A stretch of 39,564 nt of DNA from Mucidula mucida (Eukaryota; Basidiomycota; Agaricomycetes; Agaricales; Physalacriaceae): positions 1-39,564 of the forward strand of contig JADNYV010000315.1 of the NCBI GenBank assembly GCA_015501055.1, read 5' to 3'. Made by a program: the position numbers and the translations under genes. How positions within the stretch are numbered: position 1 is the stretch's first letter; every line of letters begins with the position of its first letter. Positions 12,272-22,906 of this stretch are shown piece after piece. The notes under the pieces were generated by a model. That model was not told where the DNA came from and did not search any database. It was given only the letters and a program-made list of their open reading frames with translations.

Positions 12272-12714
12272 AGCGAAGTGGAGGCGCCGGCGATGAGATG
12301 GGTGTCACTACTCGAAACTCAGATGCTATATAAGCAGAAACTCATGAAATGAAGAACCTCCGCTCTGCATATTTGCTTCATTCCTGTTACATACACTTAT
12401 CATGGTGAATGGCCATATGCGGCGTGCCTTACCACTGGCACCAAGGAACGGAATGGATGAGGATTTTGAGATGCAGGTAAGACTGATCTTATTTGAAAAG
12501 AATTCATCTCTTACAGATCTTGTGCAGAGCTTCATTCCAAGACTAACAAAGAGAATGTAATTGGCAAACAGAGTGTAACGCTCGGAGCGGAGAATGAGAA
12601 TGTAAGCGCGGAGTTTCAAAATATCCGGTCCGTCTTCCGAAGATGAACCCTTTAAAGCCTGGAGTCTGAGCTTACACGGCATCTCACCATCGAGTTGACT
12701 AAAGAATACGCGCA
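12272..12714. promoter_or_regulatory. Shared divergent promoter region, pair 1
   Basis: This 443-bp gap separates the start codons of E1 (-) and AB (+). A TATATAA box lies at 12327-12333, 56 bp from the E1 start; it reads as TATA-like on both strands. The equivalent gap in pair 2 has TATATAA at 34812-34818, 48 bp from the E2 start. The two gaps also share a patch around 12530-12570 and 35040-35100 (a conserved agagaatgtaa), which may be a 5' leader exon or a regulatory block. Confidence 0.5.
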
Positions 12715-15484
12715 ATGTCCATATCTAAAGGCCATTCAAATCGGTTGAAGCGCTATCCACACTGTCCTGACGATGAAGTACGCGAGTACGTACACATCAG
12801 CCACCGTACTCAAGCCTTTGTTTGGAACTGACTTATTGCAGATTGTTTTACCGAGTCAGAGATGTTTCGTCAACCCCCATTTACCATACAGTCGCGCAAT
12901 CTGAAGGGCTGGCCGGAATTCTTTCGAGAACATTGAACGATGTCTTCAAATGCTCCTGGCCGGATATCATAAAGGTCGGTGATTTTTCACAGCTGTGGTG
13001 CACAATCTCATAGCCTATTGACAGGATGATGCCCTCCTCGACTTGCCTGCTGCTGTGAAAAGTAGGGCAAGAATTTTCTATGCCGCCTACTTGCGAGCGC
13101 AGGAGAACAGTGCGCTATACGAGTTCTATCATGTCTCTCTGCCCGTCAACTGGGACCTGGACACTTCTTTACGCCAATTTCGGGTTGCTTTATGCAGTAC
13201 TATCGACCTGGAATCGGCCTTGAAGCAGCACTGTGGAGGTGAACAATCAACCACGGAAGATTACACTCCTGCGCTAGCATGGTCGTTGGCGTACGACTCA
13301 CTGATGCTCAATGTCTGGCACAACGAGCTTCAGGAGAAAGGAGTCAGTATCAGGTGCGAGTGTTGATCTGACATCTGATGTACGACCACAACTGATGACA
13401 GTGTACAGCTTCCGTCCTCGTTGGTCCTCATTCCCCTCAACCGCCGCACCGACCAACCTCGAGTTTCCCGTAATCATTCCCGATGTTGTCTTCTCAGCGA
13501 GGATCGACACCTCGTACCCACGCTTACAAGAAGCACTGAAGTATCATCCGGCATATGTATTTTCTTGCGGAGCTGCACACCCAGCATACATAGACATTCC
13601 CATCCTAGTGATTGAATACAAGAAAAGATATTCCGAGAACAACGACTCTCGCGGAAACGAGGACCACAGGAAGCATTTGAGAGCCGCCATGACGGCCGCT
13701 CTGCCTCTATATTCGGTTTTAGGAATCGAAGCGCCGTTGTGTGGACTGTTCCTTAAGCACTACGGAGTCGACACGTTGATGGGCATTGTAGGTGACTCGC
13801 CTGCTGAAGGAAGAACGGTGCGCGCGGTCTCTTTCTCTTCTTTTAAATCTTTGTCTTGACAATTACCGTGCCCTTTAGCCGTACATCCACAAAGCCGTTA
13901 TCAACGAAAAGGCGAATTACCAGAAAGAGTTTGATCTTTTCAGCGAAGCGCGCGACCTTCTCCATCTGCGAACGATCATTTCCAAGATCTATGCCAGTGC
14001 AAAAAGCATCTCTGCGGAACTCGAGAAGAGCCAGACCAAAGCGCTGCTACCGTGCGATTGGGCCGATGAAGTACTTCGACTTGCAGCAGAAAGTAGTTTC
14101 ACCAATCCTCGACGATTGATCGATGTGACGCGCCCTCCGTCGGTGGTCGATGATGAGGTTCTCCGGTGCGCGCTGATAGATTTCTCCGCGACACGTCTAA
14201 TCTCCTTCTTGAGACAGGTTTCTTTTTGATTCATCCGAAGATGAGATCCGACTGTGGCTGCAGACTGCCGATATCGTGATCGAGTCGGTGACAACCTCAA
14301 CCCAGTTACCAGCTCATATCAAGCTCTGGCTGTGTCTGTTCGAAGAAGAACCCCTTTACCAATCCATCCTCCAGGAGGGAGCTGACGACATCAAGAAAGG
14401 ACTCCCGGACCGTGCTCACGATCTTCTTAGTGAACTCCAGAACGCGTGCACCTCAGGTGTTCCCAGTGGAACAAGCGCCTACCATGCGTACATTAGATCC
14501 GATGTCACGTTCTCTCTTCTATTTTGCTCTTATGCGCGAGACCTGTGCGCTATGCCCGAAGACCCAATGAATAACCATTCGCGCCTAACACATTGGATGG
14601 CGTTCTACAATTGTCTCTTTTCTAAAGCATATCGCTCTAGCTTGTCGGAGAATTTGCTAGTCAGGTGTGTTGCTCAAGACCCCGCGCTTCCCTGACACGT
14701 ACTAATGCGACTTTTTCGCAGATACTATCCGCACTGGACTGTTCACCGTCTTCTCCGCAAGGATGAAGACCTACAAAGCGACGGCATCGGCTTGACTGAG
14801 ATTCGGCCGCATTTTGCACTCGTCTTTGAGCTCGAGGATGGACGTGAGCTATTCTTGAGGACACCGGACCGTGCGACGGTGAAAAAGGCTCTTCGTGAGT
14901 GTTCGGTGGCAACCCGGAAAGGATCCGATATCCAGATCACCGTAGCAATCGTTGAATACGTCCTCACGATAGACAATCCCCAAGAGAGAGCGAAGCATCT
15001 TGCCCACCTCTCTGCCGCGCTCCGATCCGCGCTTGCGCTCTGGGAACTCTTTCACGTCGAGGCAGCCATTCTCGGCTTCCTCGTCGAACAGAACATTGTC
15101 TTAACAGTGGTCGCATGGATAAACAAGGATAAGAAGGTGTGTTTGACGCGTTGGTCGAGCTTTGTGATGAATATTCACTGTCCACAGTGCATCATCTCCG
15201 AGATCTCCGACTATACATTCAACATGTCTATTCCACATGAGACTTTCAGATTTTTCAATCTGTTCAGGATGCAAGGCTCTGAGACGTTTGTGGCGCACAT
15301 TGAAGATGAGGTCGAAATGAAGAAACAGGAAGCGTTGGATGCCCTGCGTCCACCTCTCCCAACTCAGAGGTCGGCTGAACTGACTCGTCGCGTTAAAGAA
15401 GACAAGCCTGAGCGTCAGGACCCTCGAGGATGGTCTGAAGACGTTGCCAAGTCCACGGCGGTTCAAGGAGACGCGACTATGTGA
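12715..15484 (+). CDS. AB: two-module protein with EYK/EYV motifs, possible PD-(D/E)XK fold
   Basis: Eight exons join without a stop: 12715-12785, 12842-12974, 13025-13353, 13409-13817, 13879-14165, 14218-14664, 14722-15136 and 15188-15484 (795 residues). Introns are 50-61 nt (one of 55 is a choice between two donors near 13348-13354). The protein contains the same module twice. Module A begins with a PDDEVREL box, then has FPVIIPDVVFSARI and PILVIEYKKR, a helix with HLRAAMTAALPLYSVLG, and CGLFLKHYG. Module B begins at the DDEVLRF box near 14145-14220 and has AIVEYVLTID, KHLAHLSAALRSALALWEL and ILGFLVEQNIV. PD...EYK in module A fits a PD-(D/E)XK active site; module B has lost the PD and the Lys. 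The family is unnamed to me. Two adjacent genes cannot be fully excluded, but module B has no ATG of its own in frame before its intron. Confidence 0.75.
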
Positions 15485-15564
15485 TGTGTATTAGTATCTA
15501 TTCCAATCATTGTTCTGTAACGAAATGAGGTGTCTATGCTACTGGCTCAGACGGGATTACAACG

Positions 15565-15870
15565 CTAAGAGTGCAGGTACATGTAACCTGGAACGGCTTC
15601 GTGCATGAAGCTGTCCGAGCCTCCTGCGACCAGCATAAGACCGCAGCACAAATCCGCGCCATCAATCCGCGCGTTCAACTGCTCCGCAAGCGGTACCAGC
15701 GTGCCATATAACAACCACTTCCAAATGTCGATGAACCTGTGCTGATGTCAGAAAAGTCCGAGAACTAGCAGGCTACGTACACTTATAAAAGATGCAATAA
15801 GGTCGACATAAGTCGTTGTGGATGATGAGGAAGCCTGGTTCGTAGCTGCTGTAGACGTCTCTCAAACAGC
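15565..15870 (-). CDS. Terminal exons of an unidentified gene
   Basis: Two minus-strand segments join in frame: about 15783-15870, carrying DVYSSYEPGFLIIHNDLCR, and a last exon from about 15737 to the TAG at 15565-15567, carrying FIDIWKWLLYGTLVPLAEQL and GADLCCGLMLVAGGSDSF. The intron is about 46 nt and ends in CTGACATCAGCACAG. The composition is protein-like but I recognise no domain. The upstream boundary is unclear because the segment runs into a chitin synthase-like fragment at 15840-15970. It may be the remainder of the F-box gene that starts further right, or of a separate broken gene. Confidence 0.4.
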
Positions 15871-15970
15871 GTCTGCTCCGCGCTGAACGTGAAATTGGAT
15901 AGTGGGGCTAGGAGAGAAGCCGGTACGTGCCTAACTAGGCGAAATCAGACATGTCCTCGATATTCAGGGC
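15840..15970 (-). pseudogene. Chitin synthase motor fragment
   Basis: On the minus strand the frame reads LNIEDMSDFA, stop, LGTYRLLS, stop. This parallels the motor stretch that in full-length myosin-motor chitin synthases reads roughly 'LED-SDYALLASSGTYRLP'. The DNA is also similar to 26600-26730 (ccggtaggtgcc versus ccggtacgtgcc and surroundings), where the same segment is better preserved. Two stops in about 30 codons show decay. Confidence 0.5.
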
Positions 15971-15971
15971 A

Positions 15972-16979
15972 CTACGCTCCCCGGACGCGCGCCTGACCGC
16001 TCCTCGTATAGGCGAACATTATAACACAAGCCATCCGCCTGCGCTCGTTGGAAGAAGGGGTGAGCAGAGATCCCACCATCAGACCTCCGCCTGCAGTCAA
16101 CGACACCCATCGATCAGAAGTTGAGAGCAGGTCTGGGAACAATTGGGGACATGTACCTCTGGCTGTACCTTCAGCTACCCGCCTGGCAGCTGCTTCCCCC
16201 GTCATGGATTGAGACAGCTCAATGGACATTGGCCGGTCCTTTGAGCGCTCCAAAATATTTCGTAGCCATAGCAGGCATTCGGGCGTGGGTGGAACAGGAA
16301 GACAGAGCTGCAAGTCCGACCACATCTCAGGCGCATCCATTACGATATAGTACCATAGGCGGCATATACACACAAGAGACATAAGGCTACATCGCTCGAC
16401 GTGCACCGAGTGATGGTATCCTGCGATGTATCTATCCGTGCACACTGAAGCGAAGATAGCCAGGAGAGTCTCAAGGGGAAGAGAGCTGATATTGAGCTGC
16501 GTACTTTGCCGGAGTTCTTCTGAACCGGATATACACGTAGAATCATTAGTTAGCGTCGCGCCCGCCGTTTGTAGATTCATCATTGCAAGATAGTATGTCC
16601 CAGCTTCTAATCTATCAAGAAACATGAGCATCTGCAGAGCCGCTGATTCATGTCGACAGACGTACGTACGAGAAAAGATTTGGCAAGGTATTGGTGGGAC
16701 GCAAGATTGAACTCGACACAGCTCTTTTGTTCGTGTTTGCTGCGGGGTCATGTGACCTTCGCTAACCTGGCACCATCCTCTGACAATGACAGCGAACTCG
16801 AGACGCGGTGCGCGTCTGACAATATCGAGAAATTTGATAAATGGTACGTAAAGGAGATGTATCATGCCCTTAACACGAAGTGAGGGTACTTTACACAATG
16901 AGATGCTCGCCGTGCTAGTAAAGATAAGACAATCAATAAAGGAATGACAAGAGTGGGAACGAGACCGTCCTGAGCGCAA
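15972..16979 (-). CDS. F-box domain protein
   Basis: The frame is open for 335 codons. The F-box lies at about residues 163-215 and reads SSLPLETLLAIFASVC, then CSLMSLVCICRLWYYIVMDA and PEMWSDLQL, the order L-P-E-x-L...C+xW...P-LW usual for agaricomycete F-box proteins. A stretch after it (CLLWLRNILERSKDRPMSIEL) also matches the family's habit of a Leu-rich segment. F-box proteins recruit substrates to SCF ubiquitin ligases. The product is short; many relatives continue for 300 or more residues, and the 3' side runs into a chitin synthase fragment, so the gene may be truncated by that junction. The N-terminal 100 codons may include unspliced intron (GTACGT near 16665), so the true start is uncertain. 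Confidence 0.6.
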   Translation of the reverse strand: MRSGRSRSHSCHSFIDCLIFTSTASISLCKVPSLRVKGMIHLLYVPFIKFLDIVRRAPRLEFAVIVRGWCQVSEGHMTPQQTRTKELCRVQSCVPPIPCQIFSRTYVCRHESAALQMLMFLDRLEAGTYYLAMMNLQTAGATLTNDSTCISGSEELRQSTQLNISSLPLETLLAIFASVCTDRYIAGYHHSVHVERCSLMSLVCICRLWYYIVMDAPEMWSDLQLCLPVPPTPECLLWLRNILERSKDRPMSIELSQSMTGEAAARRVAEGTARGTCPQLFPDLLSTSDRWVSLTAGGGLMVGSLLTPSSNERRRMACVIMFAYTRSGQARVRGA

Positions 16980-18934
16980 GCTGAGATAATAGTCCAGTCA
17001 TGAAAGAAAGTTTGCAAGGAAGGAAGGTTCAATCAATAATGCTCTAAATTCCTCGACGATCAGGGAGAACCTCCGCTTTCATCCCCACCGTCCGTTTATC
17101 TCATGCACATTCTGCGACTCGAAAACTGGATTTGGATCGCTTCCTCCTACGGCTAATTGCTGACGGCGCACAGAGCTACTTGAATATACACAAATAACGG
17201 GCGCATGTGTTATATCTTTCCCAATGATCTCCCGTTCAGCACCCATGATGACGGAGGGAGGAAGGTACGGGCAACGGAATCCGACTGAACGCAGGTGGGC
17301 ATTGTAAGCTCGAAAGAAGTATACCGCGGCGCCGTAGGCGTGTATCAGCGCGTTCAGATCTAAACGAGCTCATCTATAGCGTCGCTCATGCGCGCTGCTG
17401 CTGCACCCGTAACAAGAGCGCTATCAACTGGAACGAGTCTGACCACCACTTGTCTTGACCCGAGTTGAGTTATCAACTGGGAGGACTTCCGTGCAAGCAT
17501 CGAGAAGGTGTAGACACCAGTGGGGTATGGCGGTGCGCTGGACGGGACGGAGATACATTCGACCTCAACAGGCGAAGCTAAATTCCTTCCTCCTCAAGCT
17601 CGTCCCGAGGCCGCGAGTGATTCGACGTGGCTCCTCTAGAGCCGCTCACTGGAGTTCGTCTTCGATGACATGCGCGAGCTGCGTGCTGTCTAGCGCGAAG
17701 GGTGAGGAAGAGCAACGCCTAACCGACGGTTTTCTGAGTATGGCGATATCCGAGTCAGTTGAGGTGCAATGAATTGAGGGGTGATGCGGCGCCGAGGAGT
17801 GTATCAGTGGCATAGCTCGGTGGTGCTGTAGGCGGAGATGGCACATCAAAAAATAAAAGTGATAGATGGAAGAGTAGTGCGGCGCCGACGGGCGTACGGG
17901 ACGAGTGTAGTTAACTCGAGCGTGATGAGCAGTTAGAACTCGCGAGACCAGGCCCTGCTAATGACGCTAACAAAAGCTGAGGATTGGGAAAAGACTGTCC
18001 TCGATGCCGATCATGAGCTCTTGCTCTCTAGAGACATCGGCCGTCGTCTCGTCTCGTCGTGATAGTGGTTTCGAGGTTGACTGACGGGCATGTAGCGGAT
18101 TGATGGTGGGACAAGGCATCTGAAGTTGAAGTGACATATGGGGTAGTGAGGCAGCGTGAAGCGTGTCGAGGAAACTAAAGATGGCGTAAAGACCTGAAAG
18201 GTGAGGGTCAGAGGGAAATTGGAAGAAACGGGAGCACGTACTAAAAGTGCAGCCGAGAATGCTTGACGCAGCTCGTCAGATAACGTGCTACATGACAATC
18301 AGTCACAAAGGAGATGGGATATGAACTGTCGACTGACTTGAATTGCGATGTCCCATATCTCTGACCGAGCAGTGTTCCTTCCCGACCGAACCACGCGCCC
18401 TGCCTGAGCCTCGCGTCCTCTCATTGGCCCTCATTCATCCGCGTATAAGGATGCGCGTCAGGTGTCAACGCGCGTTATGAGCCGAGCCGGACGCGCGGTT
18501 CACTGGGCCTTGTTACAGCCCTCGTCGCCAATGTCTCCCTGAAATCCGCTCTACCCCGCATTGCCGCTGGTATTTTGTCCGCTACAACGCCCGCGAAATG
18601 GAATATGGTGCAAGAGAGTTCGGGGAAATAATGCCAATGTCAATACAAAACGCTGAGAGCACTGTCCAGAATTAGCCGGTTCCGTGAATGGCCGGGAAGC
18701 AATGAACGGAGAGCGAGGGAAGCGCGATGCGTCGGTCCTTCATCTTCTACAGCGCGTACCGCGGGGAAGTGCGAGGTGATAAAACAATCAGGGCGAGGCA
18801 TCAATACGTCTTCAGGTATCATGGTGGTTGCAGATCAAAAGGGTTTTTAGGACACCGATCATTCTACGGAGTTGTTTTCAGCCTCTCATCAATAACGCGC
18901 TCAGAGCACTCGAGCCCGAGAGACACCCATAACG
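16980..18934. other. Long gene-free stretch with a diverged repeat
   Basis: No spliced gene could be assembled. The part at 18440-18700 is similar to 22290-22535 (see repeat entries). The stretch from 17700 to 18360 also shares short runs with 21740-21960, such as the tail cgactgacttgaat, so the similarity may cover about 1 kb at low identity. It may be the remnant of a duplicated gene. Confidence 0.4.
18555..18700 (+). repeat. Diverged duplicate, copy 1 (partner 22395-22535)
   Basis: The copies share runs such as gccgctg...tttgtccgctac and atatggtgc. Read on plus, both give a related peptide, FVRYNA...FGEIMPMSI here and FVRYDA...FRKVIPMTI in the partner, so the frame may once have been coding. 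Confidence 0.5.
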
Positions 18935-20378
18935 ATGTCTGTTCCAGAGACTCTTGCTGACAATATTGCCTGGTACATTCACACCCCAGACGACGAGGTC
19001 CGAGAGTAAGCATATGCATGATTCACTCGTGTTTAACATCTCATACCCTACAGGCTCTTGTACGGTGTCCGAAGCACTAAAAGGATTCCAAATGAAACCG
19101 GTTCCGCTGCGTTTCTTCGCTCTGACGATATCTTGGTCGGTAGTGATGCTCCTAAAGAACAGAACGACTTTGACGCTCGGGCGTTCGAAGCTGCTAACAA
19201 AATATTCTCGGTGAGGTGAGTTCCCGTTAATGTCAAAGGCAGAATAGTATCAATAAGTTTTGTAGGAGCAAATCGAAGCCAGCCAACGAGGGATGCTTTC
19301 CCGCGCCCGTGATCTTTTAGACCTCTTCATAGAGTCATATCGCACTGCATCAAATTCTGGCGATCCCCCTCCCACAACCACCGACACATCCCTTCCCTTC
19401 GAGGTCAGATTCTCATTGACCTTCTGTTTGTACGCAAGAGATCTCCAAGGGCTCGTTACTGATTCGCTTTTGCTTTCGAACCATTGGACTGTCTTCTACA
19501 ATTCGCTCTTCTCTTGCGCGTGGCGGAAGAACGACGAAGGAGTAGAACTAGTCATGCAGTAAGCCTTTCTTCATCAATAGTCCGTATTGCTGCTAACTAC
19601 CATTCTCATAGACATAACACGTCATGGCTCATTCACCCGGACATACGAATCCGGGATGCAGCCCACGAGATATCGCACCTCGAAGAAGTACGCCCTAACT
19701 GCGCCTTTCTAATCTGCCTCCCAGAAGAACACGTTATTCTACGCCAAAAAGGTCGCTCGTACGAGGAACTTGCGCCTCTCATGCCTGATTTCACCGTCAC
19801 CACGTATTCAAGCGACGGCACCGGGATCAACTACGTTCAAATGCCAGTCCTCGTAGTCGAGTACATCTTGATACCGAACAACGCCAACGAGAGATCCAAG
19901 CACCTCGCGCATCTATCCATAGCGCTGCGAACTGCGCTCGCTCTTTGGAAACTTCATCATGTCAAAGCGCCTGTCATGGGCTTGCTTATCGATCGCAACA
20001 TCGTAACAATGGTGTTAGCCTGGATTGACGATGAAGGACAGGTGAGTACTGACACCAAGTCGGGATCTCTTCAATGCTGACCGGGGACACAACTAGTGTA
20101 TCATCCATGAAATGGATTATACATTCAACGTCTTCGATCCGTACGACACGTTCAGGCTGTTCAGGCTAGTGAAGGCTCATGGCTCGCAAGCCTTTGCAGA
20201 TCATGTATTGACGCGCACAAGTCAGATGCGCTTGAGGAAGTGCTACTATGTAACATGGAGGGAGGCACGACCAAGTCGCCCGATTGCTCCAATCAATGTC
20301 CGAGGCTGGAGAGTAGGCGTCCAGAATGAGACTTCTGAGCTAGATGACTTGGACGTGTCTGAGAGTGACTCCGAATAA
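18935..20378 (+). CDS. C: single-module relative of AB
   Basis: Five exons join in frame: 18935-19005, 19054-19210, 19266-19558, 19612-20041 and 20097-20378 (410 residues). Introns are 46-55 nt. Exon 1 is 71 nt and ends inside the PDDEVRE box, exactly like exon 1 of AB. Then follow FCLYARDLQGLV, NHWTVFYNSLFS, LMPDFTVTTY, PVLVVEYILI, KHLAHLSIALRTALALWKL, VMGLLIDRNIV and DYTFNVFDPYDTFRLFRLV. Module B of AB has the same order of blocks. The strand motif is EYI, so the Lys expected of an active PD-(D/E)XK enzyme is missing although the PD is kept. The C-terminal tail is acidic (ELDDLDVSESDSE). No lesion is seen. Function unknown. Confidence 0.78.
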
Positions 20379-21164
20379 CGTAGTATGTAAGTAAAGATTG
20401 TGGTTTGAAGAAAGATTAAATAGAGTGATGAATTGGAGGTGGAACAGAAAGAAAGAGGTAAGGAGCATCCCAAACAGAGCCGGAGTCGTCGGAATTAGCA
20501 GCTCTAATTGAGGTAGATGAGAGGGCACTGGCAGATCCTCGACAATGGTGATGCACGGAGCGTAAGTGCATCACAACCTCGCCGAAGTATAACGAGATGG
20601 CGTCGAGATCCTTTCGGCGAAAGATTCAAGCCATGGGAATCGCCATAATGACACCGGAGGCAATGGCTGGAGGTGAGGCATTGAAAAGATGAGTAGCTGA
20701 AGTGAAGCGTAATATGTCGCGGACGGAGATTTTGTCTGCGTGTGAGATGAGCTTAATCACGTTGTTGTTACATGGGTGGATTACCCGACAATGACAGATT
20801 ACAGATGAAGCTCGCCCAGAAGCAAGCACGTACATATTGATAGTCCCCCGCCTGTGTATATTTCGTAGCCTGCGCTCGTGTATCTACTTCGAGCTCTCGC
20901 AAGAGCGTCAGGGACTGGATGAACGCTCACGCCAACAGCACCGGCTAAGCAGTGTTTGCTCTTGGAATGGACACCGTCATGCCGCATGCGCATTGTTCCG
21001 TTGAGCGCGACGGTGGTGTACGCCATAAAATGTGTATGCGCCAGAGGATGTCGTGGACCGAAGACACTCACCCACTGGGCAAGATAGTCGTTCCTAAGTC
21101 GTGCGACATGCTCAGCGATGCGTCTCCTTTCAACCTGACGAATGGCTGAGCGTGGTCTTGCCTC

Positions 21165-21230
21165 TACAACGACATCAGATACGACCCAAATCCCGACGGC
21201 GGCGGCGACATACCTTGAAAGTAGCGCCGG
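21165..21230 (-). pseudogene. Chitin synthase middle-block fragment
   Basis: About 60 bp here closely matches 5395-5460 and 26935-27000 (core acgac[ag]tcag..acg[ag]ccc[ag]..tc.cga.g.cgg). In the two other places the block sits between the chitin synthase N-terminus and the RLAHE-RSYHI motor segment, so it is assigned to the same gene. Neither the N-terminus nor the motor segment was found around this copy. Confidence 0.45.
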
Positions 21231-22394
21231 ACTCTAAAGTCTCCTTCGCAGCACCGGGCCCTGGGCGGCATCCCGTACATCAAGCCTGCGAGACAACTGG
21301 CACTGGTGTTCCAGCGCCTGTCCAGTTAATGACGTTCGACAGGTTGCACTGGATCCCGACGGGTAGGAGATGGGATAGACGGCGTTTATACGGGTTTCCT
21401 TTAGTAAATAGACACTGTCGTACTGTTGCAAGCAACGGTCATTCCACTCCGCGGCTTCAGCCCATTGATGGCTGCGTAGGAGAGAGCACCCGCGAGATAG
21501 GACACGTTATCCGTTCTCTTCGGGCCCGTCTCCGAATGACGGTCTAGCTCGCCTCTTCACGTCTTTGTCCGCCATAACCAACGTGTATGTATCGCGCTTG
21601 CCCCGCCTTTCAGAGCAAATGCAACCCATATCGGACGGATATAGCGCGAAATATAATGGTGACGAAGCGGTGCCGAAGATGACGGTTCTCTAGGCAGGTT
21701 GATGTCCGACTGGATAGACGCGAGAAGTCAAAGTCATGATGAGCTGGCTACAAGGGTAATGCAGCGCCGAAGGACAGTAGATCGGTTGCTTGCTGGGTCG
21801 GAGTGAAACTGCCGGATGTGAATCAAGCTCGCGAGAGCTGGCTGGTGCTGATGTAGTCAAGCTTGTCTAGGCATGGCACCCTTGTTACGGGTACCCCTCT
21901 TACTGAAAGAAAATTAGACATAAAAGAAAGGATTCAAAATCACGACTGACTTGAATGTGTTTTCTGGCTTCAAACCCTTGTAGACGTAGTGATCCCGCTG
22001 GTCGGATAGGCTCCACCCATATCGCGTGCAGGATGAACTTGTCCAGTTTTGTAAGAGCAAGGGCATTGTCGTGGAGGCCTACACTCCCTCTGGTACGCTC
22101 TCTCCTTCTATCTTGCTTGATCTAGCTTACGCAGTGTCCCCTCCCAGATAATCAACTCGAAGCAAAACCCACTCGCACTCTGTAACCTAGTCGCTGTCCC
22201 ATTTATCATGTTCACTGCTGACGGAGGGCAGAAAGGTCGGTTGTGAAACCAAGCGATAATAACAGGTAAACGTGAACTGCGGCAAAAGATGTGGACGCGT
22301 CGGGTGTCAACGTGGGGTAGAGTGGGTATAGACGAACACGTTGGCTGGCCGCGCCTCTGGTGCACGGAGTAGTCGCTGGTCCTCTACATCCGCC

Positions 22395-22535
22395 TCGCCG
22401 CTGTTGCTTTGTCCGCTACGACGCCTACGAGTGGTATATGGTGCGTGTGAAGGATTTCAGGAAGGTGATCCCGATGACAATACGCTGCGCTTGAGCGTGA
22501 CTGCTAGTCCAGCAATATCCGGTTCCGAGATTAGG
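22395..22535 (+). repeat. Diverged duplicate, copy 2 (partner 18555-18700)
   Basis: Partner of the repeat at 18555. The shared plus frame reads CCFVRYDAYEWYMVRVKDF. The upstream parts (22290-22340 and 18450-18500) share ggtgtcaacg, so the duplicated block is longer than the best-conserved part. Confidence 0.5.
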
Positions 22536-22906
22536 GAACATGTCGCAAGGCAGAAGAGAGCGGCAGATAGTATGCTCGAGCGCGGGAGAAAGTGATGTTA
22601 TGGCGAAAAGACAACCTCCATAAGCTCGGTCTTTTGATCCGGACAGCGGATCTCAACACTGCCACCATGTAAGTTCTATGCATGCCGTCCAACTCACGAG
22701 CTTGCGCGTATCGCCTTCAGAACACTGCGTTTATCAACGGCCTTTAAACCTTCGCTATTGACGCTCTGTCTTTCACGCCGAGGAAATGATCATCACATGT
22801 CCCACTGTCTCATTTACGACGAACAAAGTAGTAAGTACTCTCCATTGCTTTGAACAAAATGGCCGTAACTAGGTCTACTTACAGAAAGAACGCAAGACTC
22901 CTGGAG

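Larger units (their letters stand above)
20379..22906. other. Gene-free stretch with decayed fragments
   Basis: No intact gene was found. Minus-strand frames at 20626-20835 and 20799-21071 have protein-like stretches without a recognised domain. A chitin synthase block lies at 21165-21230 and a diverged repeat at 22395-22535. A 148-codon plus frame at 21101-21547 covers the chitin synthase block in antisense and is probably chance. Confidence 0.4.
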
